NCBI GenBank assembly: GCA_947494205.1 | Contig: CANLUH010000012.1 | Coordinates: 1 to 64,000 of the forward strand | Length of the DNA: 64,000 nucleotides | Reading direction: 5' to 3' | From: an uncultured Flavobacteriaceae bacterium | GTDB taxonomy: Bacteria; Bacteroidota; Bacteroidia; Flavobacteriales; Flavobacteriaceae | In this document: one piece after another, positions 1 to 7,691 of the stretch | Position numbering within the stretch: the stretch's first letter is position 1 | How the letters are laid out: each line of letters opens with the position of its first letter | Program-made: the position numbers and the translations under genes | The notes under the pieces: model-generated | Database searches by the model: none | What the model saw: only the letters and a program-made list of their open reading frames with translations | Told to the model about the DNA's origin: nothing

Positions 1-3
1 CAC

Positions 4-40
4 AACAAAAAACCAGAGCTGTTAAATGCTCTGGTTTAAT
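4..40 (-). terminator. Rho-independent terminator after the Spy-like gene
   Basis: A 9-bp perfect stem (bases 11-19 with 28-36) around an 8-base loop is followed, on the minus strand, by a T-rich run. It lies about 47 bases past the stop codon of the minus-strand gene ending at 87, so it probably ends the sigma operon transcript. Confidence 0.7.
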
Positions 41-86
41 TTATTTTAAATCTGTCAACCTATTTTAGGACGACTCAGTTGTCTCT

Positions 87-560
87 TTAATGTCTAGGTT
101 CTCTCATTTGTCCTTTATCTCCTCTCATACCTCTATGTCGGTCTTTAAACTCTTCAATCATTTTTTTTCTGAAAGAGCGATCCGCTTGCATAAGTTTCAT
201 TATTTTTTTTGCTGACAATACTTTTTGAAGCTTTTGGTAGTATATTTTTTGAAGCTTTATACGTTCTTCTTCCATTTTTATTACATTATCTAAAAAGGCT
301 TTAGCTTCTACTTCTGTTAAATCTTCTGGTCTTTTACCTTTTAAACTACGTTTTATATCGCTTTTTTCTCTAGCTGTAGTTCTTGCTTCTTCATTAGCAT
401 TATATATTGGCCAAAACGCTTGTGCTTCTTGTTCTGTTAGGTCTAACTTACTTGTTATGTGTGCTATTTTTAATGCTTTTATTTTGTCTTTATTACGTTG
501 CGCTTGCACATTAAAAGCAAGTAATAATAATAGTATAGGGAGTAATCTTCTTATATTCAT
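87..560 (-). CDS. Spy/CpxP-like periplasmic protein
   Basis: A 157-residue exported protein. Residues 1-20 form a signal peptide ending in VQA. The mature part is charged and helical, with two LTxxE motifs (residues 41-45 and 81-85), the hallmark of the Spy/CpxP (LTXXQ) stress-chaperone family; a basic, Met/Arg-rich tail follows. It is the last gene of an ECF sigma operon: its ATG lies one base after the stop of the anti-sigma-like gene, so the two are probably translationally coupled. Inference: an envelope-stress sensor or chaperone output of that sigma factor. Family assignment rests on motif and context only. Confidence 0.7.
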   Translation of the reverse strand: MNIRRLLPILLLLLAFNVQAQRNKDKIKALKIAHITSKLDLTEQEAQAFWPIYNANEEARTTAREKSDIKRSLKGKRPEDLTEVEAKAFLDNVIKMEEERIKLQKIYYQKLQKVLSAKKIMKLMQADRSFRKKMIEEFKDRHRGMRGDKGQMREPRH

Positions 561-561
561 T

Positions 562-1140
562 TTATTGTAATATTAATTCGTTTTCGTCTAAATCTTCTAA
601 ATAACTATCTAGAGTATCGTCGCTTAAATTATAGTCTATAAAATTAGTGTTTTCTAATTCTGTTTCTGTAAATAAAGCAGCTATATCTGTCGCTTGGGTT
701 TCATTTAATACATAACTGTCTAATTGTTCTGTATCTACATCTGCATAAGAAAGCGTGTCTCCTTCACCAAAAATAGATAAACTAAAAAATAAAGCTACTG
801 CAGCTGCTATACTAGAGGTATAAAGCAACGTCTTTTTGCTAAAAAGAGATATTACTTTAGGGGCTTGTTTTGTAGTTTTTATAATAGTGTCTTCTACAGT
901 TTCAAAATAGTCTTCAGGGACTTTAAAACCAGTGTCGCTTACTTTATCGTTTAGTTTAGCTTTATTTAAAATAACATCTTCTAATCCTTCAAAATAATCG
1001 GTAGGAGTATTTAAACCAGAAGTTTCTACTGTTTCACTAAGTTTTGCTTCGCTTAAAATAGTGTCTTCTAGATATTCAAAATAATCCTCTGGAGTTTTAA
1101 ATCCTGAATTTTTAGTGTTATGTAAATTATTCTTTTCCAT
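562..1140 (-). CDS. Anti-sigma-like membrane protein with three 29-residue repeats
   Basis: A 192-residue single-pass protein. Residues 13-28, 42-57 and 71-86 are three copies of a G(F/L)xxPxDYFExxEDxI motif with an exact 29-residue period. A transmembrane segment spans about residues 104-124, followed by a very acidic C-terminal tail (many D/E up to residue 192). It sits between an ECF sigma gene and a Spy-like gene, the usual place of an anti-sigma factor. No zinc-binding anti-sigma motif (HxxxCxxC) is visible, so the anti-sigma role is inferred from position and topology. The repeats lie on the N-terminal, presumably cytoplasmic, side where a sigma factor could bind. Confidence 0.6.
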   Translation of the reverse strand: MEKNNLHNTKNSGFKTPEDYFEYLEDTILSEAKLSETVETSGLNTPTDYFEGLEDVILNKAKLNDKVSDTGFKVPEDYFETVEDTIIKTTKQAPKVISLFSKKTLLYTSSIAAAVALFFSLSIFGEGDTLSYADVDTEQLDSYVLNETQATDIAALFTETELENTNFIDYNLSDDTLDSYLEDLDENELILQ

Positions 1141-1195
1141 TTATATAATCACTTAGTGATAGTCTAACAGTAAGACTATTAAAGTATTAAATAGT

Positions 1196-1738
1196 TTAAT
1201 GCGTTGTTAAGTATTTTTCTAATTTTTTAATTGCTATATGATATGATGCTTTTAAAGCGCCTTCACTGGTTTCTAAAATATCTGCCATGTCTTTGTATTT
1301 AAGGTCTTGAAAATATTTCATATTAAAAACCAATTGTTGTTTTTCGGGTAAAGTTGCAATTGCTTTTTGTAATTTTAATTGAATGGCATCTCCTTCAAAA
1401 TAAACATCGGCTTGTAAATTATTTATTGCTAAATTTTGTACTTCTTCACTTGTTATTTGTAATCGCTTTGCATTTTTGTTTATTAATGTAATAGACTCGT
1501 TTGTTGCAATACGGTATAACCATGAATATAGTTTACTATCTCCTTTAAAGTTATCTATGCTTTTGTAAACCTTTATAAAAGTGTTTTGTAAAACATCGTC
1601 TGCATCGTCATGAGACTTTACTATATTTCTAATATGCCAATACAAACGTTCTTTGTAAAGACTAACAAGTGTTTTAAATGCTTGGTCTTTACTTGTTTTG
1701 GTTTGTAGTTGTTTTACGAGTTCGTTGTCTTTAGTCAC
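1196..1738 (-). CDS. ECF RNA polymerase sigma factor
   Basis: A 180-residue sigma-70 family protein of the extracytoplasmic function (ECF) group. Region 2 includes the DDADDVLQNTFIKVYKSID block (core binding and -10 recognition, about residues 43-61), followed by FKGDSKLYSWLYRIATN. Region 4 near the C-terminus has LPEKQQLVFNMKYFQDLKYKDMADIL-type helix-turn-helix sequence (about residues 129-154) ending in SEGALKASYHIAIKKL. It heads an operon with the anti-sigma-like gene (55-base gap) and the Spy-like gene. An AAC-N16-GTC element 20-45 bases upstream suggests autoregulation. ECF identity is certain; the stimulus is unknown. Confidence 0.93.
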   Translation of the reverse strand: MTKDNELVKQLQTKTSKDQAFKTLVSLYKERLYWHIRNIVKSHDDADDVLQNTFIKVYKSIDNFKGDSKLYSWLYRIATNESITLINKNAKRLQITSEEVQNLAINNLQADVYFEGDAIQLKLQKAIATLPEKQQLVFNMKYFQDLKYKDMADILETSEGALKASYHIAIKKLEKYLTTH

Positions 1739-1757
1739 AAAAATTAATTTCTTATTA

Positions 1758-1783
1758 GACTATAATAGTTTATAAAGGTTTAA
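1758..1783 (-). promoter_or_regulatory. Candidate ECF-type promoter of the sigma operon
   Basis: Reading the minus strand, TTAAAC (1783-1778) and AGTC (1761-1758) are separated by exactly 16 bases, close to the AAC-N16-CGTC layout common for ECF promoters. It lies about 20 bases before the sigma start codon. The same spacing with a better match occurs before the second ECF gene (41192-41217). The match is short, so chance is possible. Confidence 0.4.
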
Positions 1784-1844
1784 TACTTTTTTATATTTGA
1801 TATTTTTAAATATGTAAAATATTGTTTTACAGTGTTTTAAGTGT

Positions 1845-1880
1845 TTAATCATCGATTAAGTGTTGGTAATTATCGATTAA
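1845..1880. promoter_or_regulatory. Two operator-like palindromes 21 bp apart
   Basis: TTAATC-ATC-GATTAA (1845-1859) is a perfect inverted repeat. A second, weaker copy (GTAATTATCGATTAA, 1866-1880) follows with its centre 21 bp away, two helical turns. Both lie between the divergent promoters of the sigma operon and the candidate small RNA. This looks like a dimeric regulator site, but no regulator is identified. Confidence 0.35.
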
Positions 1881-1893
1881 AAGCATTATTTTT

Positions 1894-1924
1894 TTGTTTT
1901 TTATTACTTTTTGTTTTACTTTTG
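1894..1924 (+). promoter_or_regulatory. Bacteroidota-type promoter of the candidate small RNA
   Basis: TTG at 1894-1896 and TACTTTTG at 1917-1924 fit the Bacteroidota sigma-A consensus TTG-N19-TAnnTTTG, with a 20-base spacer. No open reading frame follows; a hairpin and terminator follow instead. Confidence 0.55.
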
Positions 1925-1930
1925 CACCAA

Positions 1931-2010
1931 CAAACATACTTATGTTGTTAGTCGTCCCCAAGTCTAGCAATAAACAAAAAAAGGATAAACATTACGTTTA
2001 TCCTTTTATA
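1931..2010 (+). ncRNA. Candidate small RNA, about 80 nt
   Basis: Between a good promoter (-7 box ending at 1924) and a strong terminator (1979-2007) there is no coding sequence. Instead bases 1943-1951 pair with 1964-1972 (9 bp including two G-U pairs), presenting a 12-base loop with the C-rich sequence UCGUCCCCAAGU. Promoter, one hairpin with an exposed C-rich loop and a terminator is the classic layout of a trans-acting small RNA. It has no similarity I can recognise to 4.5S RNA, 6S RNA or tmRNA. The Rfam Flavo-1 motif should be compared, but I cannot recall its sequence well enough to assign it. Confidence 0.5.
1979..2007. terminator. Bidirectional terminator
   Basis: AAGGATAAAC (1981-1990) pairs perfectly with 1996-2005 around a 5-base loop, with A-run and T-run flanks on the two sides. 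It can end the plus-strand small RNA and the minus-strand ABC transporter gene that stops at 2024. Confidence 0.75.
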
Positions 2011-2023
2011 TTTTGTTCAATTT

Positions 2024-3847
2024 CTATTCAAAACTTTGCATGTCTACAAGTTTTTTATAAACTCCGTTTTTAGCAATGAGCTCGTCATGTTTGCCTTGCT
2101 CTGTGATTTCTCCTTTTTGCATCACAATAATTTCGTCTGCATTTTGAATAGTAGATAATCTATGTGCAATAACTATAGAAGTTCTATTTTTCATCATGTT
2201 TTCTAAAGCGACTTGTACTGTGCGTTCACTTTCAGTATCTAGATTAGAAGTTGCTTCATCTAATATCATTATTGGCGGGTTTTTTAATACTGCTCTTGCA
2301 ATATTTAAACGTTGTTTTTGGCCTCCTGAAATTTTAGCTCCTGAGTCTCCAATATTATGATTAATTCCTTTAGGTAAGTCTTTTACAAATTCCCATGCAT
2401 TGGCTATTTTAAGGGCTTCGATGATTTGTTCGTCTGTAGCGTTTTCTTTACCAATTAGGATGTTGTTTTTTATAGTATCGTTAAATAGAATGGAATCTTG
2501 AGAGACAATACCCATTATATTTCTTAAAGAATGCTTAGTTAAGTCCTTTATGTTTTCTCCGTCTATTGTAATACTTCCATTGTTAACATCATAAAAACGA
2601 GTAACTAAATTAGCAATCGTACTTTTACCGCTTCCTGATTGTCCTACTAATGCGATAGTTTTTCCTTTTGGAATATCTATCGAAAAGTTTTTAAGAACTA
2701 ATTCGTCTTCATATTTAAAATCGATATTATTTATTTTAATACCGGTATTAAAACCAACTTTAGTTTTCGCATTTGGTGAATCTTCAATTGGGCTTTTACT
2801 TTCAAGGACTTCTAATACACGTTCGGCAGAAGCATTTCCTCTTTTTACACTATAAAGTGCTTTACTTATAGATTTTGCTGGTGTTAGAATGTTATAAGCA
2901 AGTAATAAAAAGCCTAAAAATTCTGCTTCGCCAAGTTGTTTTTGGAATACCATTTGTCCTCCATAAATTAGTATGGTTGCAATAGTTAATATCCCTAAAA
3001 ATTCGCTTGCGGGAGAGGCTAGGTTTTGCCTATTCATTAAGGAATTAGAAAATTTATAAAGTCTATGTGTAGAGCTTTCAAACTTATTTCTAAACACACC
3101 TTCTGCATTAAAACCTTTTATAACTCTTAAGCCGCCTAAAGTTTCTTCTAATGAAGATAGAAACATACCGACTTCATTTTGTACTCGATGCGATTTCTTT
3201 TTTAAACTCTTTCCTATAAATGAAATAATAAATCCAGAAATTGGAATAAATACAAAAACAAATAATGTTAATTTAGGGCTAAGTATTAACATTGAAATTA
3301 TTGCAAATAATATTGTTAATGGTTCTCTTACTATTAACTCAAGAACGGCAAGAAATGACATCTGTACTTCGCCAACATCTGAGGCAATTCTAGAAATAGT
3401 ATCACCTTTTCTTTTCTCAGTAAAATAGGATAAAGGGAGGTTAACAACCCTTTTAAACATTTCGTTTCTAAGATCTTTTAAAACGCCATTTCTTAGAAAA
3501 GTAATGAAGTATAAAGAGAAATAGCCAAATAGGTTTTTTAGTAAAAAAAGCACGACTATAATTCCTACTATATATAATAAGGCTCTTTCTTGTCCTATGA
3601 CTCCCATTTTTTGAGTTATAAAATAGTAGAAGGAATCCGATGCGTAATCTTTAAATTGTTTAATACCAGTCCAAGTTGGTTTAATATTAACCTGCTTGCT
3701 TTTATCAAAAAGTACGTTAACCATTGGTATTAAAGCAATCATAGATAAAGTGCTAAAAAGCGCATAGAAAACATTACAAATAATATTTAGGATACCATAC
3801 TTTTTATAGGGTAACGCAAAGCGTAGTATTTTTTTTAAATAATTCAT
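2024..3847 (-). CDS. ABC transporter, fused permease and ATPase (MsbA-like exporter)
   Basis: A 607-residue half-transporter of the type IV ABC exporter (MsbA/lipid exporter) family. The N-terminal membrane domain (to about residue 330) has six predicted transmembrane helices. The ATPase domain has Walker A GQSGSGKST (402-410), signature ISGGQ (506-510), Walker B MILDE (527-531) and the H-loop histidine (562). It functions as a homodimer or heterodimer in the inner membrane; lipid A or lipid-linked substrates are typical but not provable here. Its start overlaps the stop of the upstream phosphosugar mutase by one base (TAATG), indicating an operon. Confidence 0.85.
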   Translation of the reverse strand: MNYLKKILRFALPYKKYGILNIICNVFYALFSTLSMIALIPMVNVLFDKSKQVNIKPTWTGIKQFKDYASDSFYYFITQKMGVIGQERALLYIVGIIVVLFLLKNLFGYFSLYFITFLRNGVLKDLRNEMFKRVVNLPLSYFTEKRKGDTISRIASDVGEVQMSFLAVLELIVREPLTILFAIISMLILSPKLTLFVFVFIPISGFIISFIGKSLKKKSHRVQNEVGMFLSSLEETLGGLRVIKGFNAEGVFRNKFESSTHRLYKFSNSLMNRQNLASPASEFLGILTIATILIYGGQMVFQKQLGEAEFLGFLLLAYNILTPAKSISKALYSVKRGNASAERVLEVLESKSPIEDSPNAKTKVGFNTGIKINNIDFKYEDELVLKNFSIDIPKGKTIALVGQSGSGKSTIANLVTRFYDVNNGSITIDGENIKDLTKHSLRNIMGIVSQDSILFNDTIKNNILIGKENATDEQIIEALKIANAWEFVKDLPKGINHNIGDSGAKISGGQKQRLNIARAVLKNPPIMILDEATSNLDTESERTVQVALENMMKNRTSIVIAHRLSTIQNADEIIVMQKGEITEQGKHDELIAKNGVYKKLVDMQSFE

Positions 3848-5577
3848 TAAATAAGATTCATGTCTTTTAAAATGGCATCTATTTTAGTTTCTAAAGTGGC
3901 TTCAGTTTCAATAAAATAATCTATTGAATCTAAAGTTGTATTAACGCTAATGTAGAATTTTATTTTAGGTTCTGTACCACTTGGTCGTAAGGCTATTTTA
4001 CTGCCATCTTCTGTGTAGTAAATTAGTACATTAGATTTTGGTACTTCTATAGCGGTAACAGTATTAGTTACCATATTTTTAGATGTTGATAATTGGTAAT
4101 CCTCAATTCTAATAACATTAGAGCCATTAACTTGTTGTAAAGGATTTTCTCGGGCATCAATCATCATTTGTTTAATTTCTTTAGCACCTTCAATCCCTTT
4201 TTTAGTGATAGAGATTAAACGTTCTTTATATAATCCGTGTGCAACATATAGTTGTATTAATTCTTTATAAAACGAACTCCCTTTTGCTTTTGCTTGTGCA
4301 GCTATTTCACAAGCTAATAGGGCAGAAGTTACAGCATCTTTATCGCGAACAAAATCACCCACCATGAAACCAAAACTTTCTTCACCTCCTCCTATAAAGT
4401 CTAGCTCAGGAAAATCGTTAATCATTTTAGCAATCCATTTAAACCCTGTGAGTCCAATTTTACATTCTACATTATATGCGTTTGTTAAAACGGACATCAT
4501 TGGTGTAGATACGATAGTGCTACCTACAAATTCTTTTCCGTTTATTTTAGCATTGCTTTTCCATTGTTCTAATAGAAAATGCGTCATCATTACCATGGTT
4601 TGGTTACCATTAAGTAATACTAATTTATTATCTAAATCTCTTACAGCAATACCTACACGATCACTATCTGGGTCTGTTCCTATTACTATATCTCCATCTA
4701 CTGTATCTGCCAAGTCTAAAGCCATTTTTAGAGCTTCTGGCTCTTCTGGGTTAGGAGATTTTACAGTAGGGAAGTCTCCATTTGGTTCTCTTTGTTCCTC
4801 AACAATATGTACATTATTGTAACCTGCACGTTTAAATGTTTCAGGAATAGTCATTATAGAGGTACCATGTAAGGATGTAAATACTACATTTAGTCCATCC
4901 TTTGCATCTTGTGGAGTGTTAAAGCTTCCATTTTTAACGGATGCATTAATAAATACATCGTCTACTTCTTTTCCTATATATTCAATTAAATTATCGTTAG
5001 CTGTAAATTTAATTTCAGAATAATCTAAGTTATTTATAGTCTCAATAATTTCTGCGTCCTGTGGTGGTACTAATTGTCCGCCATCTTGCCAATACACTTT
5101 GTAGCCATTATATTCTGGTGGATTGTGAGATGCTGTTAAAACGATACCACAATGACAGTTTAAATGTTTTAATGCAAAAGACAATTCTGGGGTAGGGCGT
5201 AAGTCTTCAAATAAATAAACGTGTATGTTATTTGCCGAAAAGACATCTGCAACAATCTTAGCTAAGGATTTACTATTGTGTCTACAATCGAAAGCGATAG
5301 CTACTTTTAGATCTTCGTTTGGGAAGACCTTATGCATATAATCACTTAGGCCTTGCGTATTTTTTCCTAATGTATATTTATTAATTCTATTGGTACCAAT
5401 GCCCATAACACCACGCATACCGCCTGTTCCGAACTCTAAGTTTTTATAGAAACTTTCTTTTAGTTCAGATGGGTTTGTGCCAATTAAATGTTTTATATGG
5501 TCTTGGGTTGCTTTATCGAAAGCTGGTGTTAGCCAAGTATTAACTCTTGCTAATAATTCGGGTTCTATGTGTATCAT
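3847..5577 (-). CDS. Phosphoglucomutase/phosphomannomutase family protein
   Basis: A 576-residue alpha-D-phosphohexomutase, full length for the family. Diagnostic sites: active-site serine S150 in TASHNP (148-153), metal-binding DPDSDR near residue 305, sugar-binding GGGEESFG near residue 395, and the phosphate-binding RPSGTEPK loop near the C-terminus. It interconverts hexose 1- and 6-phosphates in the cytosol, feeding cell-envelope sugar synthesis. It is the first gene before the ABC exporter, with a one-base overlap. The exact sugar preference cannot be told from sequence alone. Confidence 0.9.
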   Translation of the reverse strand: MIHIEPELLARVNTWLTPAFDKATQDHIKHLIGTNPSELKESFYKNLEFGTGGMRGVMGIGTNRINKYTLGKNTQGLSDYMHKVFPNEDLKVAIAFDCRHNSKSLAKIVADVFSANNIHVYLFEDLRPTPELSFALKHLNCHCGIVLTASHNPPEYNGYKVYWQDGGQLVPPQDAEIIETINNLDYSEIKFTANDNLIEYIGKEVDDVFINASVKNGSFNTPQDAKDGLNVVFTSLHGTSIMTIPETFKRAGYNNVHIVEEQREPNGDFPTVKSPNPEEPEALKMALDLADTVDGDIVIGTDPDSDRVGIAVRDLDNKLVLLNGNQTMVMMTHFLLEQWKSNAKINGKEFVGSTIVSTPMMSVLTNAYNVECKIGLTGFKWIAKMINDFPELDFIGGGEESFGFMVGDFVRDKDAVTSALLACEIAAQAKAKGSSFYKELIQLYVAHGLYKERLISITKKGIEGAKEIKQMMIDARENPLQQVNGSNVIRIEDYQLSTSKNMVTNTVTAIEVPKSNVLIYYTEDGSKIALRPSGTEPKIKFYISVNTTLDSIDYFIETEATLETKIDAILKDMNLI

Positions 5578-5655
5578 AGTTTATTGTTATTGACTGCAAA
5601 AATAATCAATTATAAAAATGTTAAAACCTAAGATGGTGTTAATTTGAGTTTTTAA

Positions 5656-6603
5656 TTAGAAATTTAATTCATTTCCAATTAAATAGCGCTTTTTATCGCG
5701 TTTGGTACTTAATATAATTTCGCCTAGAAATCCTGCTACAAAAAATTGAGTACCAATAACCATGGTAACCAAGGCAATGTAAAATTGTGGACGTTGTGTA
5801 ATGAGTCTTCCTCCCGGATTTAAAAACAATTTATCTATACCTAAGTAGATAGAAAACATTGTGCCTATTAAAAACATAATAACGCCTAAAGCACCAAATA
5901 AGTGCATAGGGCGTCTACCAAAGCGTGAAATAAACCAGATAGTAATTAAATCTAAGAACCCATTAATAAAGCGGTCCATGCCAAATTTAGTTTCTCCATA
6001 TTTTCTGGCCTGGTGTTGTACTACTTTTTCTCCAATTTTGGTGAAACCTGCGTTTTTAGCTAATACGGGAATGTAACGATGCATTTCACCATTTACATCT
6101 ATGTTCTTTACAACATTTAAATTATAGGCTTTTAGACCGCAGTTAAAATCATTTAAAATAACTCCAGAGGTTCTACGCGCTGCCCAATTAAATAATTTTG
6201 AAGGTAAGTTTTTTGTTAATTTATTATCGAAGCGTTTCTTTTTCCATCCAGAAACTAAATCGAATTGTTCCTTCACAATCATATTGTAAAGTTCTGGTAT
6301 TTCTTCTGGATTATCCTGTAAATCTGCATCCATAGTAATAACTACTTCTCCTTGTGCTTTTTTAAAGCCAGCGTGTAATGCTTGAGATTTACCAAAGTTT
6401 TTAAGAAAACGTATACCTTTTACGCTATTATCTTGTTGAGATAAAGAGGTAATAATATCCCATGAACCATCTGTAGAACCATCATCTATAAAAATGATTT
6501 CATAAGAAAAATGATTGGATTGCATAACTTTTGCAATCCAATCATATAATTCTGTTAGTGATTCTTTTTCGTTAAGTAGTGGTATGACTACTGATATGTT
6601 CAT
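5656..6603 (-). CDS. Family 2 glycosyltransferase, DPM1/ArnC-like, membrane anchored
   Basis: A 315-residue GT-A enzyme. The N-terminus reads ISVVIPLLNEKESL, followed by the nucleotide-binding IDDGSTDGS and the metal-binding DADLQD motif. Two C-terminal transmembrane segments (about residues 233-255 and 272-298) anchor it in the membrane. Such enzymes move a sugar from a nucleotide donor to polyprenyl phosphate. It lies downstream of a DUF4199 gene on the same strand (36-base gap) and upstream of the phosphosugar mutase. Confidence 0.87.
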   Translation of the reverse strand: MNISVVIPLLNEKESLTELYDWIAKVMQSNHFSYEIIFIDDGSTDGSWDIITSLSQQDNSVKGIRFLKNFGKSQALHAGFKKAQGEVVITMDADLQDNPEEIPELYNMIVKEQFDLVSGWKKKRFDNKLTKNLPSKLFNWAARRTSGVILNDFNCGLKAYNLNVVKNIDVNGEMHRYIPVLAKNAGFTKIGEKVVQHQARKYGETKFGMDRFINGFLDLITIWFISRFGRRPMHLFGALGVIMFLIGTMFSIYLGIDKLFLNPGGRLITQRPQFYIALVTMVIGTQFFVAGFLGEIILSTKRDKKRYLIGNELNF

Positions 6604-6639
6604 AGAAAGTATTTGAAATTTAATGCTTCAAATATATAA

Positions 6640-7152
6640 TTAATCTTTGGTTCTTACTACTAAACCAGTTATTAAAGATACAATCAAACCATATACTAAC
6701 GACCCAATTATACCAATGGTACTTATAAAAGCAGGGGATGTAAAAATATTCATCATACTTATTGCTGTTTCTTCAGCTTCTGCTGGCATATCAGGGTTCT
6801 TAGCATACATATCTTCTAAGCCTTTAGTTCTTATGTTTTCTATAAATTCAGGTTGAATATAAGAGTAATGAAAATAGGTGTAAATAGCAAGAATAACACC
6901 TCCAATAGCAGCAGTTGCTAAACCAACTTTTATTGCTTGCCCTAAAGTTAACATGTTATTATTAGCCTTTTTATATGCTAAAATGGCAAAGACAAATATA
7001 GCTATAGTTCCAATAACATTTATAACTCCTATTGCTAGGTTTTTTTCCATGTCTAACATGTATAGCACTATAAGAATTACTATTGAAAATAGAGCGTAAT
7101 ATAGCCCGAAATTTAGAGCTGTAGCTTTAATAGGTGATTGTTGAGTTTCCAT
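6640..7152 (-). CDS. DUF4199 family membrane protein
   Basis: A 170-residue protein with four hydrophobic segments (about residues 13-31, 39-59, 76-96 and 140-165). The central GQAIKVGLATAAIGGVI stretch and the long polar loop before the last helix match the DUF4199 family, which is common in Flavobacteriia and often precedes a GT2 enzyme as here. The function is unknown. Family assignment is by overall pattern. Confidence 0.7.
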   Translation of the reverse strand: METQQSPIKATALNFGLYYALFSIVILIVLYMLDMEKNLAIGVINVIGTIAIFVFAILAYKKANNNMLTLGQAIKVGLATAAIGGVILAIYTYFHYSYIQPEFIENIRTKGLEDMYAKNPDMPAEAEETAISMMNIFTSPAFISTIGIIGSLVYGLIVSLITGLVVRTKD

Positions 7153-7244
7153 ATTTTTGTAGTTTAATAGTTAATTATGCTGGTTAGTATTCAAAGATAG
7201 CTAAACGTTACAAAAATAAGTTTAAAATTATTCTTGTAAATTTG

Positions 7245-7274
7245 TTGCTAGTTAATAAAAAAGGATTAAATTTG
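7245..7274 (+). promoter_or_regulatory. Bacteroidota consensus promoter of rpmE2
   Basis: TTG (7245-7247), a 19-base spacer and TAAATTTG (7267-7274) match the TTG-N19-TAnnTTTG consensus exactly. It lies inside a spurious upstream extension of the L31 reading frame, which helps place the true start at 7311. Confidence 0.75.
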
Positions 7275-7310
7275 CACCTCGAAAATAGAATAGAATTAAA
7301 GCATTTAGCG

Positions 7311-7562
7311 ATGAAAAAAGGTATACATCCAGAAAATTATAGATTAGTAGCATTTAAAGACATGTCAAACGAAGATGTGTTCATAACTAAATCTACAGCT
7401 AACACAAACGAAACTATCGAGTTTGAAGGTGCTGAATATCCATTAATTAAAATGGAAATCTCAAGAACATCTCATCCTTTTTATACAGGTAAATCTAAAT
7501 TAATTGATACAGCAGGACGTATCGATAAATTCAAAAATAAATACGCTAAATTCAAAAAATAA
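7311..7562 (+). CDS. rpmE2: 50S ribosomal protein L31 type B
   Basis: An 83-residue protein starting [17 protein letters not shown] and ending in a lysine-rich [15 protein letters not shown] tail. The zinc-binding cysteines of type A L31 are absent and the SHPFYTGK motif is present, which defines type B. The frame is open 23 codons further upstream, but that extension starts at TTG within the promoter, so the ATG at 7311 is used. A terminator follows. Confidence 0.95.
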   Translation: MKKGIHPENYRLVAFKDMSNEDVFITKSTANTNETIEFEGAEYPLIKMEISRTSHPFYTGKSKLIDTAGRIDKFKNKYAKFKK

Positions 7563-7580
7563 TTTAAGCGAAATAATAGT

Positions 7581-7613
7581 TAAAGCCTTTCAAATTATTG
7601 AAAGGCTTTTTTT
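7581..7613 (+). terminator. Terminator after rpmE2
   Basis: AAAGCCTTTCAA pairs with TTGAAAGGCTTT across a short loop, followed by a T run. Confidence 0.85.
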
Positions 7614-7691
7614 GTTATATACATTTAAACTATTTTTGAATAGATGAATAAATAGTCTTTATTAATAAAGCGACTTAATTTTTAAGCTACA

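Noticed and set aside
1931-2010. 4.5S, 6S or tmRNA identity of the candidate small RNA
   Set aside because: None of their conserved motifs is present and the length does not fit 6S or tmRNA.
4364-4822. Plus-strand 152-residue open frame inside the phosphosugar mutase gene
   Set aside because: It is antisense to a strongly conserved enzyme and has no start signals or family resemblance.
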